Assembly: GCF_027587205.1 (NCBI RefSeq)
Contig: NZ_JAPDOD010000019.1
Coordinates: 62,001-126,000 of the forward strand
Length of the DNA: 64,000 nucleotides
Direction of reading: 5' to 3'
DNA from: Solirubrobacter ginsenosidimutans
Lineage (GTDB): Bacteria; Actinomycetota; Thermoleophilia; Solirubrobacterales; Solirubrobacteraceae
The notes beneath the pieces are model-generated. The model made no database searches. It was not told where the DNA came from and saw nothing but the letters and a program-made list of their open reading frames with translations. Below, piece by piece: positions 38,494-47,463 of this stretch. A program made the position numbers and the translations under genes. Positions within the stretch are counted from its first letter, which is position 1. Each line of letters starts with the position of its first letter.

Positions 38494-39449
38494 GACCGGG
38501 ACGCCTCGATCGCCTGACGTCCGAGCCGCGCCACGAACGGGTCGAGCCGGTGCTGGAGCACGAACAGCTCGAAGTCCCGGCGCGCCCGGTCCAGCTGCGC
38601 GCCCGCCGCGAATGGCCGGCTCCCGGTCGCTCGGCTCGCCTCGTCGAAGATCGTCGCTCCGGCGGTTGCGACCGCGTGGCGGAGGCCGATCGAGAGCTTT
38701 GCGGTGGGAGTCGTGTGCGCGGCGTGCTCGAACCAGCGGTCGATCGTCGCCTGCGCGATGATGACGTTACCCGCGGCCAGCGCGCGCAGCTCATCGGTCT
38801 CCGGCTTGGCGCCGAGGTCTTGGAGCGTCGCCTCGACCGCCGCGTCCAGGACGCCCGCCCAGCAGGCCGCCGTGCGGATGGCGTCGCCGCTGATGTACGG
38901 CTCGCGGGTGAGCTTGGCGAGCGTGGCGAGGACGGGCGCCGCGTGGAAGATCACCCGGTGACTCTCCGACGCCCGCATCCCATGCGAGCGGTACCACGTC
39001 GTGTCGATCTCGACGTTCTCGTGCAGGTCGACGTAGACGAGCTCGCCGCGCGCGATGACGAGCGCCCGGTCGAGCCCACCCGCCCCCGAGCAGAACACCT
39101 TCTCGCCGTGGAGCGCGTTGTCTTCGACGTATGCCGCCGTGCCCTCGTGCGGCAGCGGATCGGCGCCCCACACGCCGAGCAGATGCTCCTCGGGGTCGAT
39201 GCCGTCGAGCTGCAGCCGCTCGTAGGCGTTCAGGTGCCCTTCGAAGATCCGCCCGACGCTGCCGTCGGCCGTGGCGACGCGTCGCACCAGTCCCCACTCC
39301 TGCTCGTGGGTGGGTGGGGGCGTCAGCGCGCCGGCGTCCTTGAGCGCGCGGAAGGCGCCGTGGGGGAAGGCGGGTTGCGCGTCGAGTGCCGCCGCATTGG
39401 CGGCGATTTCGCTGAGCACATCGCGGACGGCGAGAGCAGGGGCGGTCAC
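38490..39449 (-). CDS. Acyl-CoA dehydrogenase-like flavoprotein
   Basis: 319 residues, shorter than the usual 380. It retains the N-terminal helical domain, RVATADGSVGRIFEGHLNAYERL, the beta-domain substrate stretch (ALHGEKVFCSGAGGLDRALVIA) and the C-terminal helical bundle (KLSIGLRHAVATAGATIFDEASRATG-SRPFAAG). No clear catalytic Glu is seen at the expected position, so activity on an acyl-CoA is uncertain. Relatives act on sugar- or nitro-like substrates. GTG 39449 overlaps the deacetylase stop (GTGA). Confidence 0.75.
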   Translation of the reverse strand: MTAPALAVRDVLSEIAANAAALDAQPAFPHGAFRALKDAGALTPPPTHEQEWGLVRRVATADGSVGRIFEGHLNAYERLQLDGIDPEEHLLGVWGADPLPHEGTAAYVEDNALHGEKVFCSGAGGLDRALVIARGELVYVDLHENVEIDTTWYRSHGMRASESHRVIFHAAPVLATLAKLTREPYISGDAIRTAACWAGVLDAAVEATLQDLGAKPETDELRALAAGNVIIAQATIDRWFEHAAHTTPTAKLSIGLRHAVATAGATIFDEASRATGSRPFAAGAQLDRARRDFELFVLQHRLDPFVARLGRQAIEASRS

Positions 39450-40072
39450 GCGGGCTGCACTACCCCAGGATGGAAGTTCGGATTCCCCACCGGGATCGGA
39501 ACAGGCCAGGTTGGCGTGAGCGGGCCAGGCGCAAGCCCCTCGCTCCGCGCCCTCTCGACGAGCAGCGGCACGAGCTCGGCGGTCGCCCGGGCCGTGTCGC
39601 GGCGCGCGCCGACGCTGATGCCGTCGTGGGCGAGCACGATCCCGCCGTATTCGAGGTGCAGCGTCTCGACCATCGCGCTCGCGCTGTCGCCTCTCCAGTC
39701 ATGCGTGTCGCTCGTCCACCCGACGATGTCGAGGCCCCGCTCTCGCGCGAGCGGCGGCGTGAAGGCCGCAAGATGCCCCCACGGAATCCGCCAGCGGGTG
39801 GGTTCGATTCCCGCGTCCGCGAGCACGTCGAGCGCTTTGTCGAGGTCTCGCGCGACCGTTTCGCGCGTGGATTCCGGGTGTCGCAGATGCTCGTACCCGT
39901 GCACTTCGAGGTTGTGTCCGGCCTCGATCACGCGGCGCAGCAGCGCGGAATGGGCCACCACCCGCTCCCCGAGCACGAAGAACGTCGCGGTGACGCCGAC
40001 GGCCTCCAACGCCTCCAGAACCGCAGGCGTCCCCCGCGGGTCCGGGCCGTCATCGAAAGTGAGCGCAAGCAA
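39446..40072 (-). CDS. Polysaccharide deacetylase (NodB homology domain)
   Basis: 208 residues from TTG 40072. LALTFDDGPDPRGTPAVLEAL supplies the catalytic Asp and first metal Asp (motif 1, TFDDGPD). VEVHGYEHLRHP-type sequence (motif 2, H-x3-H; here HNLEVHGYEHLRH) gives the two metal His. Motif 3 is RIPWGH and motif 5 is VLAHDG. There is no signal peptide or membrane segment, so it acts in the cytoplasm, probably on a small N-acetylated sugar rather than on wall polymer. No ATG or GTG lies close upstream, so the TTG start is tentative. First gene of the six-gene operon 40072-34663, ending just before a tRNA on the other strand. Confidence 0.85.
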   Translation of the reverse strand: MLALTFDDGPDPRGTPAVLEALEAVGVTATFFVLGERVVAHSALLRRVIEAGHNLEVHGYEHLRHPESTRETVARDLDKALDVLADAGIEPTRWRIPWGHLAAFTPPLARERGLDIVGWTSDTHDWRGDSASAMVETLHLEYGGIVLAHDGISVGARRDTARATAELVPLLVERARSEGLAPGPLTPTWPVPIPVGNPNFHPGVVQPA

Positions 40073-40119
40073 CGCACGCCCGAAGCTACCCAGATCACCG
40101 CTAGACTCACCGTCGCTTG

Positions 40120-40192
40120 GTGGGCGTAGCTCAGTTGGTAGAGCTCCGGGTTGTGGTCCCGGCGGCCGCGGGTTCGAGTCCCGTCGCTCACC
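40120..40192 (+). tRNA. tRNA-His(GTG)
   Basis: Complete cloverleaf: acceptor stem GTGGGCG/CGCTCAC, D-arm GCTCAGTTGGTAGAGC, anticodon stem CCGGG/CCCGG with loop TTGTGGT (anticodon GTG at 40153-40155), T-arm GCGGGTTCGAGTCCCGT. Discriminator C at 40192 and G at 40119 would be the G-1:C73 pair special to tRNA-His. The CCA end is not encoded in full. A TAGACT -10-like hexamer lies at 40102-40107. Confidence 0.95.
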
Positions 40193-40240
40193 CCTCGTAA
40201 AGTCCCTGGTATCGGCCGATTCCGCCGATAACCGGACTGA

Positions 40241-40717
40241 GCGGTCCCGCGCCACGGGGACAGATACGGGGACAGATGCACATGCATCTACCTCCGGGAA
40301 CGCGGTCGAAGAGGGCTCAAGAAGTTGCCGCCGCTGTTGCAGGAGGTCGTCGTCATGCACTCCCAGAGCAGCCGTCACCAGGACGTTGCAGATCTGATGG
40401 GGCTCAGCCGCCCACGAGTCGCGCAGCTGCTTGTTCAGGCCGCCCAACGGGTCGCGCAGCTCAACGAGGAGCGCCACGACGACGAGCGCCCGGTTGCGTC
40501 GCCACGGGCGGCGCGGTTGCGCGAGCTGGAGGAGAGCCCGCCGGAGTGGTTGCTCAACGCAGTCGGTCGGCGGCCGGGAAGGACGAAGTCCGATAGCGCG
40601 ATCGTCTTGTCGAGGCGTCGCGCGCCGCGGCTACGGGCCCCGCGACCGCTCGTCACCAGGTTGAGTCGGTGGCGGCTTGGGGCCGCGGGGGTAGCTCGCG
40701 CACGACCGGAACCTTGA
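40241..40717 (+). pseudogene. Remnant with sigma-70 region 4-like helix-turn-helix
   Basis: An open frame without an ATG at its beginning encodes LRERGRRGLKKLPPLLQEVV followed by QDVADLMGLSRPRVAQLLVQA, very like the helix-turn-helix of sigma region 4 and small regulators. A later segment is ELEESPPEWLLNAVGRRPGR. The rest decays into Arg/Ala-rich shadow sequence, and no region 2 precedes it because the tRNA lies there. It looks like a truncated or decayed gene left after an insertion at the tRNA 3' end. TTG 40325 could start a 130-residue product. Confidence 0.4.
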
Positions 40718-41074
40718 ACGCGTGCGAGGCGGGGCGGCGGGTGGAGGAGGTGATCATCGTCATGGCCCTTGGAGGAGTTCGGGAACACTTCCACTGTCCC
40801 AGGGCTCGGATGCGAGCAACATGCGGGCTGGGGGGATTCCTGCCGAGGGCTCGCCTGCGTCGTCGGACACGCTGCCGTCAGGACGAGTCGGGCTAGCCAT
40901 ACCCCACGCAGGGCGGAAATGCGTTCCCCCGTGTGGCCGGCCGACCGGACCGGGTCAGCGTGGAGGGGGCTCGCAGGGCACGAACCGACCGCGCCCGAGA
41001 ACGCTGAACGTCGACGATCGATGTGGCGCGGCCGGGCGAGAGCGAGGCCTAAGTGGCGGTTGCTCGGCGGGCCA
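40718..41074. other. Non-coding stretch, no gene recognised
   Basis: No frame on either strand reads like a protein over these 357 bp, and no convincing hairpin or repeat was seen. Together with the remnant before it, it forms the largest low-coding patch of the window, lying between the tRNA-His and the end of the response-regulator gene. Confidence 0.4.
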
Positions 41075-41734
41075 TCACCGTTCGCGTAAGTAGGTGAGCA
41101 CGGCGTGCACGCGTCGATGCTCCGTATCGACGGCGTCGACCCCCAGTTTCCCGAAGATCCGGGTGATGTGCTTCTCGACCGCCGGGAGACTGATCACCAG
41201 ATCCCCCGCGATTCCGCGGTTGGACTTGCCCTCGGCCATCGCCGCCAGCACTTCGAGCTCCCGCGGGCTCAGCGCGGCGATGCTCTTGCGCTTGCTGCGG
41301 CGTCCGAGCATCCGCGCGATCACCTCGGGATCGAGTGCGCTCCCGCCCTCGGCGACTCGGATCGCGGCGTCGACGAACTCGTCGACGTTGCTGACGCGTT
41401 CCTTGAGCAGGTAGCCGACGCCCTCCGCGCCGTCGGCCAGCAGTTCGGTGGCGTAGCGCTCCTCGTAGAACTGCGAGAGCACGAGCACGGAGGTGTCTGG
41501 TCGTTGCCGGCGCACGTCGATGGCCGCCACGAGGCCGTCATCTCCGCGGTGCGGGGGCATGCTGATGTCCGCCACGAGCAGATCGGGCCGGTGGGCCATG
41601 CCCTTGCGCAGCAGATCGTCGGCGTCGCCCGCCTCGGCGACCACCTCGAAGCCCCCCAGCGCGAGCACACGAGCGATGCCCTCGCGAAGGAGGACGTCAT
41701 CCTCGCCGATGACGACGCGGCGCGGCGCAGTCAT
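41075..41734 (-). CDS. NarL/FixJ-type response regulator
   Basis: 219 residues from ATG 41734. Receiver domain 1-125: VVIGEDDVLLREGIARVL with the acidic pair, phosphoacceptor Asp in LLVADISMPPH, Ser in VLVLSQFYEE, Lys in GYLLKERV. LuxR-type HTH at about 155-215: LSPRELEVLAAMAEGKSNRGIAGDL then PAVEKHITRIFGKLGV. It controls transcription on phosphorylation by a histidine kinase not present here. It follows the single-domain receiver gene by 34 bp on the same strand, so the two probably form one operon and a phosphorelay pair. Confidence 0.9.
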   Translation of the reverse strand: MTAPRRVVIGEDDVLLREGIARVLALGGFEVVAEAGDADDLLRKGMAHRPDLLVADISMPPHRGDDGLVAAIDVRRQRPDTSVLVLSQFYEERYATELLADGAEGVGYLLKERVSNVDEFVDAAIRVAEGGSALDPEVIARMLGRRSKRKSIAALSPRELEVLAAMAEGKSNRGIAGDLVISLPAVEKHITRIFGKLGVDAVDTEHRRVHAVLTYLRER

Positions 41735-41768
41735 GGCTGCGAGCCTACTCCCGGGCACCGCAGCCTCG

Positions 41769-42110
41769 CTACCCCACGGCCAGCCATGCGGCCAGCGGCG
41801 CCGTCGCCAGGTCGGCCTTGAGGACGAACGCCTCGGCCCCACTGCGCTCCGCTTCGGCGCGGAAGCGACGGCCCGATTGCACCGATGTCACGACCACGCG
41901 CGGTGACCAGTCCAGGGCTGTCAGCTCGCTCGCGAGCGCGAATCCGTCGCCGTCGGGCAATTCAACGTCCACGAGCGCGGCGGTGGGTCGCACGCGCCGC
42001 GCCGTGGAGAGCGCGTCGGCGACCGAGCCGGCCTCGGCCACGACGTCCAGGCCGTGGGCAGCCAGCAGCAGGCGCGCCAGACGGCGGAACGTAGGATCGT
42101 CATCCACCAC
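41769..42110 (-). CDS. Single-domain response regulator (receiver only)
   Basis: 113 residues from GTG 42110. VDDDPTFRRLARLLLA gives the acidic pocket, ALVDVELPDGDGF the phospho-Asp, VVVTSVQSG the Thr/Ser switch and AEAFVLKADL the Lys. With this start the first beta strand is cut short. In-frame codons upstream (ATC TCT GTC CTC) would complete it as ISVLVV but offer no canonical start. No output domain, so it may act as a phosphate sink or by protein contact. Divergent from the MoxR operon across 240 bp. Confidence 0.75.
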   Translation of the reverse strand: MVDDDPTFRRLARLLLAAHGLDVVAEAGSVADALSTARRVRPTAALVDVELPDGDGFALASELTALDWSPRVVVTSVQSGRRFRAEAERSGAEAFVLKADLATAPLAAWLAVG

Positions 42111-42353
42111 GAGGACAGAGATTGCGATACCCCAATCATCCCTGCCGCGAGGGCTCCTGGGGGTATGGCATACCTGACACTGCCAGTCCGGCCTGCTCTC
42201 TTGCGGTTTCTTACCTCACGGTGAACGTTGCTCGTAGGACGGCCCAGCGCGCGCCGCGCGACATAGGGTCGGGGATGTCGGACTCAGCGCGCGGCCTGCT
42301 TCGCCGAGCGTTCGGTCCGTATCCCTCAAGCCAACGTTCTCATGGAGGTCACC

Positions 42354-43406
42354 ATGGACGATGCGTACCGACTCCCCGCCGACGACCGCCTCGTCGCGGC
42401 GCAAGACAACGCGCTCGCGACCGAGCTCGCCGGCAGCACCCGCGACGCCTTCGAGGTGCTGCTGTTCGAGGTCAAACGGGTCATCGTCGGCCAGGATGCG
42501 ATGGTCGAGCGCGTGCTGGTCGCGCTGCTCACCGGCGGGCATGTCCTGCTCGAAGGCGTGCCGGGCCTGGCCAAGACGCTGACGGTCAGCACGCTCGCGC
42601 GCGCGCTGAGCGGCAGCTTCGCGCGCGTGCAGTTCACCCCCGATCTCGTGCCCTCCGACATCGTCGGCACGCGCGTCTACCGTCCGCAGGACGGCGAGTT
42701 CGACGTCGAGCTCGGGCCGGTGTTCACGAACCTACTGCTGGCGGACGAGATCAACCGCGCGCCCGCGAAGGTGCAATCCGCGCTGCTCGAGGTCATGCAG
42801 GAGCGCCAGGTCACCATCGCCGGGCGGACGCACCGCGTACCCGATCCGTTCCTCGTCCTGGCCACGCAGAACCCGATCGAGAACGAGGGCACCTACCCGC
42901 TGCCGGAGGCGCAGCTCGACCGCTTCCTGCTGAAGATCGTCGTCGGCCACCTCGACCCGACGGAGGAGACCGCCGTCCTCAACCGATCGCTGGCGCCGAC
43001 GCCGGTGGTGCGGCCCATGCTGTCGCTCGACGACCTGGTCGCGTTCCAGCGTGTCACGCGCGAGGTGTACGTCGATCCGCGGATCTGCGCATACGTCGTG
43101 GGGCTGGTGAACGCCACACGCGCCCCGGCCGAGCACGGTCTCGGCGGGATCGCGCCTTACATCGCGCATGGCGCATCGCCGCGCGGCGCGATCGGGCTCG
43201 TCCACGCCGCGCGCGCGCTCGCCCTATTGCGTGGGCGCGGCTATGTCGTCGGTCGCGACATCACGCACCTCGTCCACGACGTCCTGCGCCACCGGATCGT
43301 GTTGAGCTACGACGCGCTCGCCGACGGAGTGACCGCCGACGAACTCCTTGCCGCGGTGCTGGAAGCGTTGGCGCCGCCGCAGGTCGAACTCACGGCGGCG
43401 GCATGA
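42354..43406 (+). CDS. MoxR-family AAA+ ATPase
   Basis: 350 residues from ATG 42354 (GGAGGT five bases upstream; another ATG lies at 42342). Walker [13 protein letters not shown], Walker [29 protein letters not shown], sensor 1 [23 protein letters not shown] and the lid [16 protein letters not shown] are all of the MoxR type. MoxR ATPases remodel or insert cofactors into partners with VWA domains. The next two genes encode exactly such partners, overlapping by 4 bp, giving the classic MoxR-DUF58-VWA operon. Confidence 0.95.
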   Translation: MDDAYRLPADDRLVAAQDNALATELAGSTRDAFEVLLFEVKRVIVGQDAMVERVLVALLTGGHVLLEGVPGLAKTLTVSTLARALSGSFARVQFTPDLVPSDIVGTRVYRPQDGEFDVELGPVFTNLLLADEINRAPAKVQSALLEVMQERQVTIAGRTHRVPDPFLVLATQNPIENEGTYPLPEAQLDRFLLKIVVGHLDPTEETAVLNRSLAPTPVVRPMLSLDDLVAFQRVTREVYVDPRICAYVVGLVNATRAPAEHGLGGIAPYIAHGASPRGAIGLVHAARALALLRGRGYVVGRDITHLVHDVLRHRIVLSYDALADGVTADELLAAVLEALAPPQVELTAAA

Positions 43407-44329
43407 GCACCGCGCTGCGACCCGGGCGGTTGGGACCCGGGCCGATCCAGCCCGCGCTGGTCGACGCGCTCGACCTCGCGCTGGTGCGCCGCGTCAGCGG
43501 GCTCATGCCCGGCGAGCGCCCGGCTGCGCTGCCGGGCGCGGGGAGCGAGCTCGAGCAACTGCGAGCGTACGCGTACGGTGACGACGTCCGCCACCTCGAC
43601 CCGGCGGCGACCGCCCGCACGGGCGAGCCCCACGTGCGTGTCCACGTCGCCGAACGCGAGCTCGAGACGTGGATCGTGCTCGATGCCACGCCCTCGATGG
43701 AGTTCGGCACGGCCGACCGCAGCAAGGCAGACGTGGCCGAGGGCGTCGCGCTCGTGGTCGGCCGGCTCGGCGGCCGCCGCGGCAACCGGCTCGGCCTGGT
43801 CGTCGCCGGCGAGCGTGTGCGGCTGCTGCCGCCGCACCAGGGCCGGACGGGCCAGACGCAGCTCCTGCTCGCCCTGCGCGGTGAGCGCTGCCCCGACCGC
43901 TCGGCGACCGCCGAGCTGTCCGACGCACTCATGACGTGCGACCGTGTCGCGAACCGCCGCGGTCTGGTCGTCGTCGTGTCCGACTTCCTCGGCGACACGG
44001 CGTGGGCCGCGCCGCTCGGGCGGCTCGCCGCCCGCCATGCCGTGCTCGCCGTGGAGGTCCGCGATCCGCGCGAGGATGAGCTGCCCGCAGTGGGTCACGT
44101 CTCCCTTCGCGATCCGGAGACGGGCGCGGAGCGTCTGGTGAACACCTCGGATGCGCGCGTCCGCGCCGCGTTCGCCGGCGCGGCCGCCGACCAACGCGAG
44201 CGCCTTGTGCGGACGCTGCGCCACGCAGGGGCTCACCATGTGGCCCTGTCGACGGGCGGGCCGTGGCTGCGCGTGTTGGCCGCGGCGTTGCGCGGACCGG
44301 TCACGCGGGCGGCTGGAGGTACGCCATGA
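43403..44329 (+). CDS. DUF58 protein (VWA-like)
   Basis: 308 residues. The DUF58 core YAYGDDVRHLDPAATARTGEPHVR is followed by a VWA-like fold with MIDAS sequence LDATPSMEFG (D-x-T-x-S) and VVVVSDFLGDTAWAAPL. No membrane segments, unlike many longer DUF58 proteins. It is expected to partner MoxR in a chaperone-like complex affecting envelope proteins. ATGA overlaps at both ends. Confidence 0.9.
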   Translation: MSTALRPGRLGPGPIQPALVDALDLALVRRVSGLMPGERPAALPGAGSELEQLRAYAYGDDVRHLDPAATARTGEPHVRVHVAERELETWIVLDATPSMEFGTADRSKADVAEGVALVVGRLGGRRGNRLGLVVAGERVRLLPPHQGRTGQTQLLLALRGERCPDRSATAELSDALMTCDRVANRRGLVVVVSDFLGDTAWAAPLGRLAARHAVLAVEVRDPREDELPAVGHVSLRDPETGAERLVNTSDARVRAAFAGAAADQRERLVRTLRHAGAHHVALSTGGPWLRVLAAALRGPVTRAAGGTP

Positions 44330-45261
44330 CCTTCCAGACGCCGGCCTTGCTGGCCGTCCTGCTGCTCCCGGCGCTCGCGCTGGTCGCCTACCTGGTCTTC
44401 CAGCGGGCGCGCCGCCGGTTCAGCGTGCGCTTCACCAACCTCGACCTGCTCAACTCGGTGGTCCCGAACCAGGCGGGCTGGCGGCGCCATGTCCCGCCGA
44501 CGCTCGGTCTCGCGGCGGGGATCCTGCTCGTGTTCGCGGTTGCGCGGCCGGAGACTTGGGTGCACGTGCACCGCAAGGGCGCGCAGGTCATGCTCGTCAC
44601 CGACATCTCCGGCTCGATGCAGTCTCACGACGTGTCGCCGGACCGGTTGTCCGCGGCGCGGGCCGCGGCCGACGCCTTCCTGTCGCGCCTGCCGAAGGGC
44701 GCCCGTGTCGGCGCGGTGGCGTTCAACGATCGGGCGACCACCCTCACCGGGCCTACGCAGGACCGCGACGCGGTCCGCCGCGCGCTCGCCGGCCTGCAGT
44801 CGCAGGGCGGCACGGCGACCGGGGACGGCATCGACGCGGCGCTTCGGAGCCTCGGAGGCAAGGGCGGAGCGATCGTGCTGCTCTCAGACGGGTCCGCGTC
44901 CGCGGGAGTCGACCCTCTGCAGGCTGCTCGGCGCGCGGCCGCGGCGCACGTGCCCGTCTCGACCGTCGCCCTCGGCACCAAGGGAGGCGTCGTGAAGGTG
45001 ACGAACAAGCGAGGGCGGGAGCGGTCGATCCCGGTGCCCCCGGACCCCGATGCGCTGCGCAAGATCGCGCGAGCCTCCGGCGGGCGCTTCGTCGGCGCCC
45101 AGGACGCCGAGAGCCTGGTGGCTTCCTACTCGCGCCTCGGCTCCACGGTCGGTGTCGAGCGCGAGCGGCGCGAGCTGACGGCGGCGTTCGCCGGGGCGGC
45201 GCTGCTGGCGCTGTCGCTGGGCGTCGGATCGTCGATCGCCTGGTTCGGGCGCTTCCCATGA
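44326..45261 (+). CDS. Membrane-anchored VWA-domain protein (BatA-like)
   Basis: 311 residues. Two N-terminal membrane segments (about 7-26 and 57-72), a VWA domain with intact MIDAS DISGSMQS (Asp93-x-Ser95-x-Ser97), VGAVAFNDRATTLTGPT and IVLLSDGSASAG, and a C-terminal membrane segment (LTAAFAGAALLALSLGVGSSIAWFG). This is the BatA layout with the VWA domain facing one side of the membrane. Third gene of the MoxR operon, followed by a strong terminator. Confidence 0.92.
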   Translation: MTFQTPALLAVLLLPALALVAYLVFQRARRRFSVRFTNLDLLNSVVPNQAGWRRHVPPTLGLAAGILLVFAVARPETWVHVHRKGAQVMLVTDISGSMQSHDVSPDRLSAARAAADAFLSRLPKGARVGAVAFNDRATTLTGPTQDRDAVRRALAGLQSQGGTATGDGIDAALRSLGGKGGAIVLLSDGSASAGVDPLQAARRAAAAHVPVSTVALGTKGGVVKVTNKRGRERSIPVPPDPDALRKIARASGGRFVGAQDAESLVASYSRLGSTVGVERERRELTAAFAGAALLALSLGVGSSIAWFGRFP

Positions 45262-45267
45262 ACGGGC

Positions 45268-45299
45268 AGAGGCCCCGGCGACGAGTCGCCGGGGCCTCT
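45268..45299. terminator. Bidirectional intrinsic terminator
   Basis: Perfect 14-bp stem AGAGGCCCCGGCGA / TCGCCGGGGCCTCT with CGAG loop, between the convergent ends of the VWA gene (45261) and the surface protein gene (45327). A short TT follows on the plus strand. The clearest terminator of the window. Confidence 0.85.
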
Positions 45300-45326
45300 T
45301 GGTGCCGAACTTCAGTGAGCCGAGGC

Positions 45327-46988
45327 TCAGGTGCTGGAGTTCGAGTACAGCGAGCTCGAGGAGCCGTTGTCGACGTCGCCGCTGCCCCACACCTTGGTGG
45401 TGAGCGGGTTGTCGTTGCCGGCCTCGTCGGAGACGGCGCCGGACTCGATGACGACGCCCACGAGCGACTTGATGTCGGTCTTGTCGGCCTTGACGTAGAC
45501 CTTCTTGTTGTCGATCGAGAGGATGCGATCGGCCTCGACCAGGCGGTTGTCGCTGGTGGCGAGGTAGATGCCCGACGCGTCGGTCGTGTTGTCACCATCG
45601 TCGAGCTTCTCGTCGAAGGTGAGCGTGATCCGACGGTCGTCGGCGTTCTTGGACACGCTGACCAGGTCCGGACCGGTGGTACGGCCGGAGCGGGTGACGT
45701 TCGATGAGCGGACGCTGACCGCGCCGATCGTCGGCGTGTCGCCGTCCGAGCTGTCGCTCGTGTTATCGCCGTTGGCCGAGTCATCGGACGAGTTGATCGC
45801 CGCGAGGACGATGTCCTTCGGATAGTCCTCGATGTCGCGCGAGAAGCTCGCGTGAACCTCATCGCCGTCCGTGGTGATGTCGTCGGCCTGGATCTCCGTC
45901 CCGTCGTTGGTGTACAGGAGGAAGTCAGACGCGCTCAGGTTGTCGACGTTCTCGTCGAACTTGTAGGTGTACTCCGTGTCCGAGCTGTCGCGGCTGACGC
46001 TGGTCAGGTCCGCGGCGTCCGTGCGGCCGCTGGTCGTGCCCAGCACGTTCGCGGTGCCGGAGGCGTCCTGGATGGCGCCGCCCGTGACCACGAACCGCTG
46101 CGCGGTGTCGACCTGGTCGTTCGTGTTGAACGAGACGGTCACCGTCTTGTTGTAGACCGAGACCACGTTCGAGCCGGTGTGGTAGCCGCCCGCCTTCGAG
46201 TAGAACCCGAAGTCCCCGGCGTTGCCGGAGCCCTTCTCGAGGTTCTCGTCGAAGATGAACTGCGCCCGGTTGAGGTTCTTCGAGAGCTTCACGCGGACCA
46301 GGTCAGGGCCGGACGTGCGGTTGTTCGTGCTGCGAGCGTTGTCGAGCGAGACGGAGTCCGCGATGTTCTTCTGGCCGTCGCGGTTCTTGACCACGCCGCC
46401 CTCGACGGCAGCCACCGTGTAGCTCTTGAGGTCGGTGCCGTTCTCGAAGCCGGCGATGACGCAGTTGTCGTGGTTCTCGTCGAGGCGCACGTTAGTGGCC
46501 TCCACACCATTGCCCGAATCGGGGCCGAGGACGGCGAACTGGCTCGCCTCGCCCTTGTTGAGGCTCTGGATGCCGTCCTTGAAGCAGTAGCGGGTGTACT
46601 CCTCCTCGGAGTCGTTGACGTTCTGCCGGAGGACCTTGGCGGAGCTCAGGCGGTTGCCGGCGTCCACGTTCTCCGTGTCGCCGACGCCGTCGAGGACGGT
46701 GCCGCCGCCGTTGTCGGAGCCGTTGGAACCGATGCTGCCCTCCGAGTCGTCCGAGCTGGAGTCGTCGGTGCTGCTGCTAGAGCTGTCGCCCCAGGTCGAG
46801 TCGTCGTCCGAGGTCGAGCTGTCCGACGTCTTGCTCGAGTCCGGCGTCGCGGTCGCGGTCGCCGTCGCTGTCGCTGTCTTGTCGGCGGCCTGCGCCATGT
46901 CGCGTGAGCCGCTGGTCGCGACGGCGATCGCCGTGATGAGCAGCGCGATCACGATCGTGAGGGTTACTGCGTAGCGTCGCATGGTCAT
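45327..46988 (-). CDS. Secreted Ser/Asp-rich surface protein with three Ig/SwmB-like repeats
   Basis: 553 residues from ATG 46988 (GGAGGT ten bases upstream). Signal or anchor segment VTLTIVIALLITAIAVATSG, then a TATATATAT tract and a Ser/Asp-rich linker (about 50-100). Three related modules each begin SGPDLVRV / DAADLTSV / TGPDLVSV and contain (I/K/L)xFDE(N/K)(L/V)(E/D), as in QFIFDENLE, TYKFDENVD and LTFDEKLDD. These look like bacterial Ig/SwmB-type beta domains used in adhesion. Codon use is less GC-rich than neighbours because of the Ser/Asn/Asp content. No sortase or anchor motif at the C-terminus, which ends in Ser/Asn-rich sequence. Confidence 0.75.
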   Translation of the reverse strand: MTMRRYAVTLTIVIALLITAIAVATSGSRDMAQAADKTATATATATATPDSSKTSDSSTSDDDSTWGDSSSSSTDDSSSDDSEGSIGSNGSDNGGGTVLDGVGDTENVDAGNRLSSAKVLRQNVNDSEEEYTRYCFKDGIQSLNKGEASQFAVLGPDSGNGVEATNVRLDENHDNCVIAGFENGTDLKSYTVAAVEGGVVKNRDGQKNIADSVSLDNARSTNNRTSGPDLVRVKLSKNLNRAQFIFDENLEKGSGNAGDFGFYSKAGGYHTGSNVVSVYNKTVTVSFNTNDQVDTAQRFVVTGGAIQDASGTANVLGTTSGRTDAADLTSVSRDSSDTEYTYKFDENVDNLSASDFLLYTNDGTEIQADDITTDGDEVHASFSRDIEDYPKDIVLAAINSSDDSANGDNTSDSSDGDTPTIGAVSVRSSNVTRSGRTTGPDLVSVSKNADDRRITLTFDEKLDDGDNTTDASGIYLATSDNRLVEADRILSIDNKKVYVKADKTDIKSLVGVVIESGAVSDEAGNDNPLTTKVWGSGDVDNGSSSSLYSNSST

Positions 46989-47160
46989 GCGGTTAAGCAC
47001 CTCCGTTGGTTGGGGATGAGCAACGCAGTCCGAGGTTGGGCGGGCGGCGGCGCTCGCCCGCCTGCCCGAACGGGTGGACCGCGCTACGCCAACGGCGGGG
47101 AGTCGGGGTCCGGTGTCACGCGCACGATTTCCGTACTCAACAAAGCGGAGATGGAGATCG

Positions 47161-47463
47161 ATGACACCGGGGCGAGCAGAGGCATATGGGCGGATCATGG
47201 AGGCGCTGGAGACGTGCTTCGGGCGCGCCAGGGTCGAGGAGGTCGCGCGTATCCGCGAGGCGTGCGACGCGCTCGTGTTCGCGCGCGCGGCCTCGCTGCA
47301 CGATCGGTACGCGCTCAGCGAGGCGATCGTCACGCTGGCCGACCTCGTGGAGCGCGGCTGCATCGGCAGTCAGCTGGCCACTGCGATGGTCGACGACATC
47401 GGCCGCTGCGCTCCAATCAGGCCTACAAGCCCCGACGACGACGCGACGAGCACGTTCGTATGA
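47161..47463 (+). CDS. Hypothetical helical protein (unknown operon, gene 1)
   Basis: 100 residues from ATG 47161 with GGAG just upstream. Entirely helical prediction by eye: AYGRIMEALETCFGRARVEEVARIREACDAL and ALSEAIVTLADLVERGCIGSQLATAMVDDI. No family recognised. First of three genes linked by ATGA and GTGA overlaps; promoter presumably in 46989-47160, shared with the divergent surface protein gene. Confidence 0.6.
   Translation: MTPGRAEAYGRIMEALETCFGRARVEEVARIREACDALVFARAASLHDRYALSEAIVTLADLVERGCIGSQLATAMVDDIGRCAPIRPTSPDDDATSTFV

Noticed and set aside
40085..40260. Protein-like DSNPRPPGPQPGALPTELR sequence on the minus strand
   Set aside because: It is the reverse translation of the tRNA-His gene, a well-known false open frame.
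40180..40397. Plus-strand frame after the tRNA with GTDTGTDAHAST, reminiscent of integrase C-terminal tails
   Set aside because: No catalytic integrase residues, no start codon and only about 60 codons. It is at most a decayed tail, so an integrase was not called.
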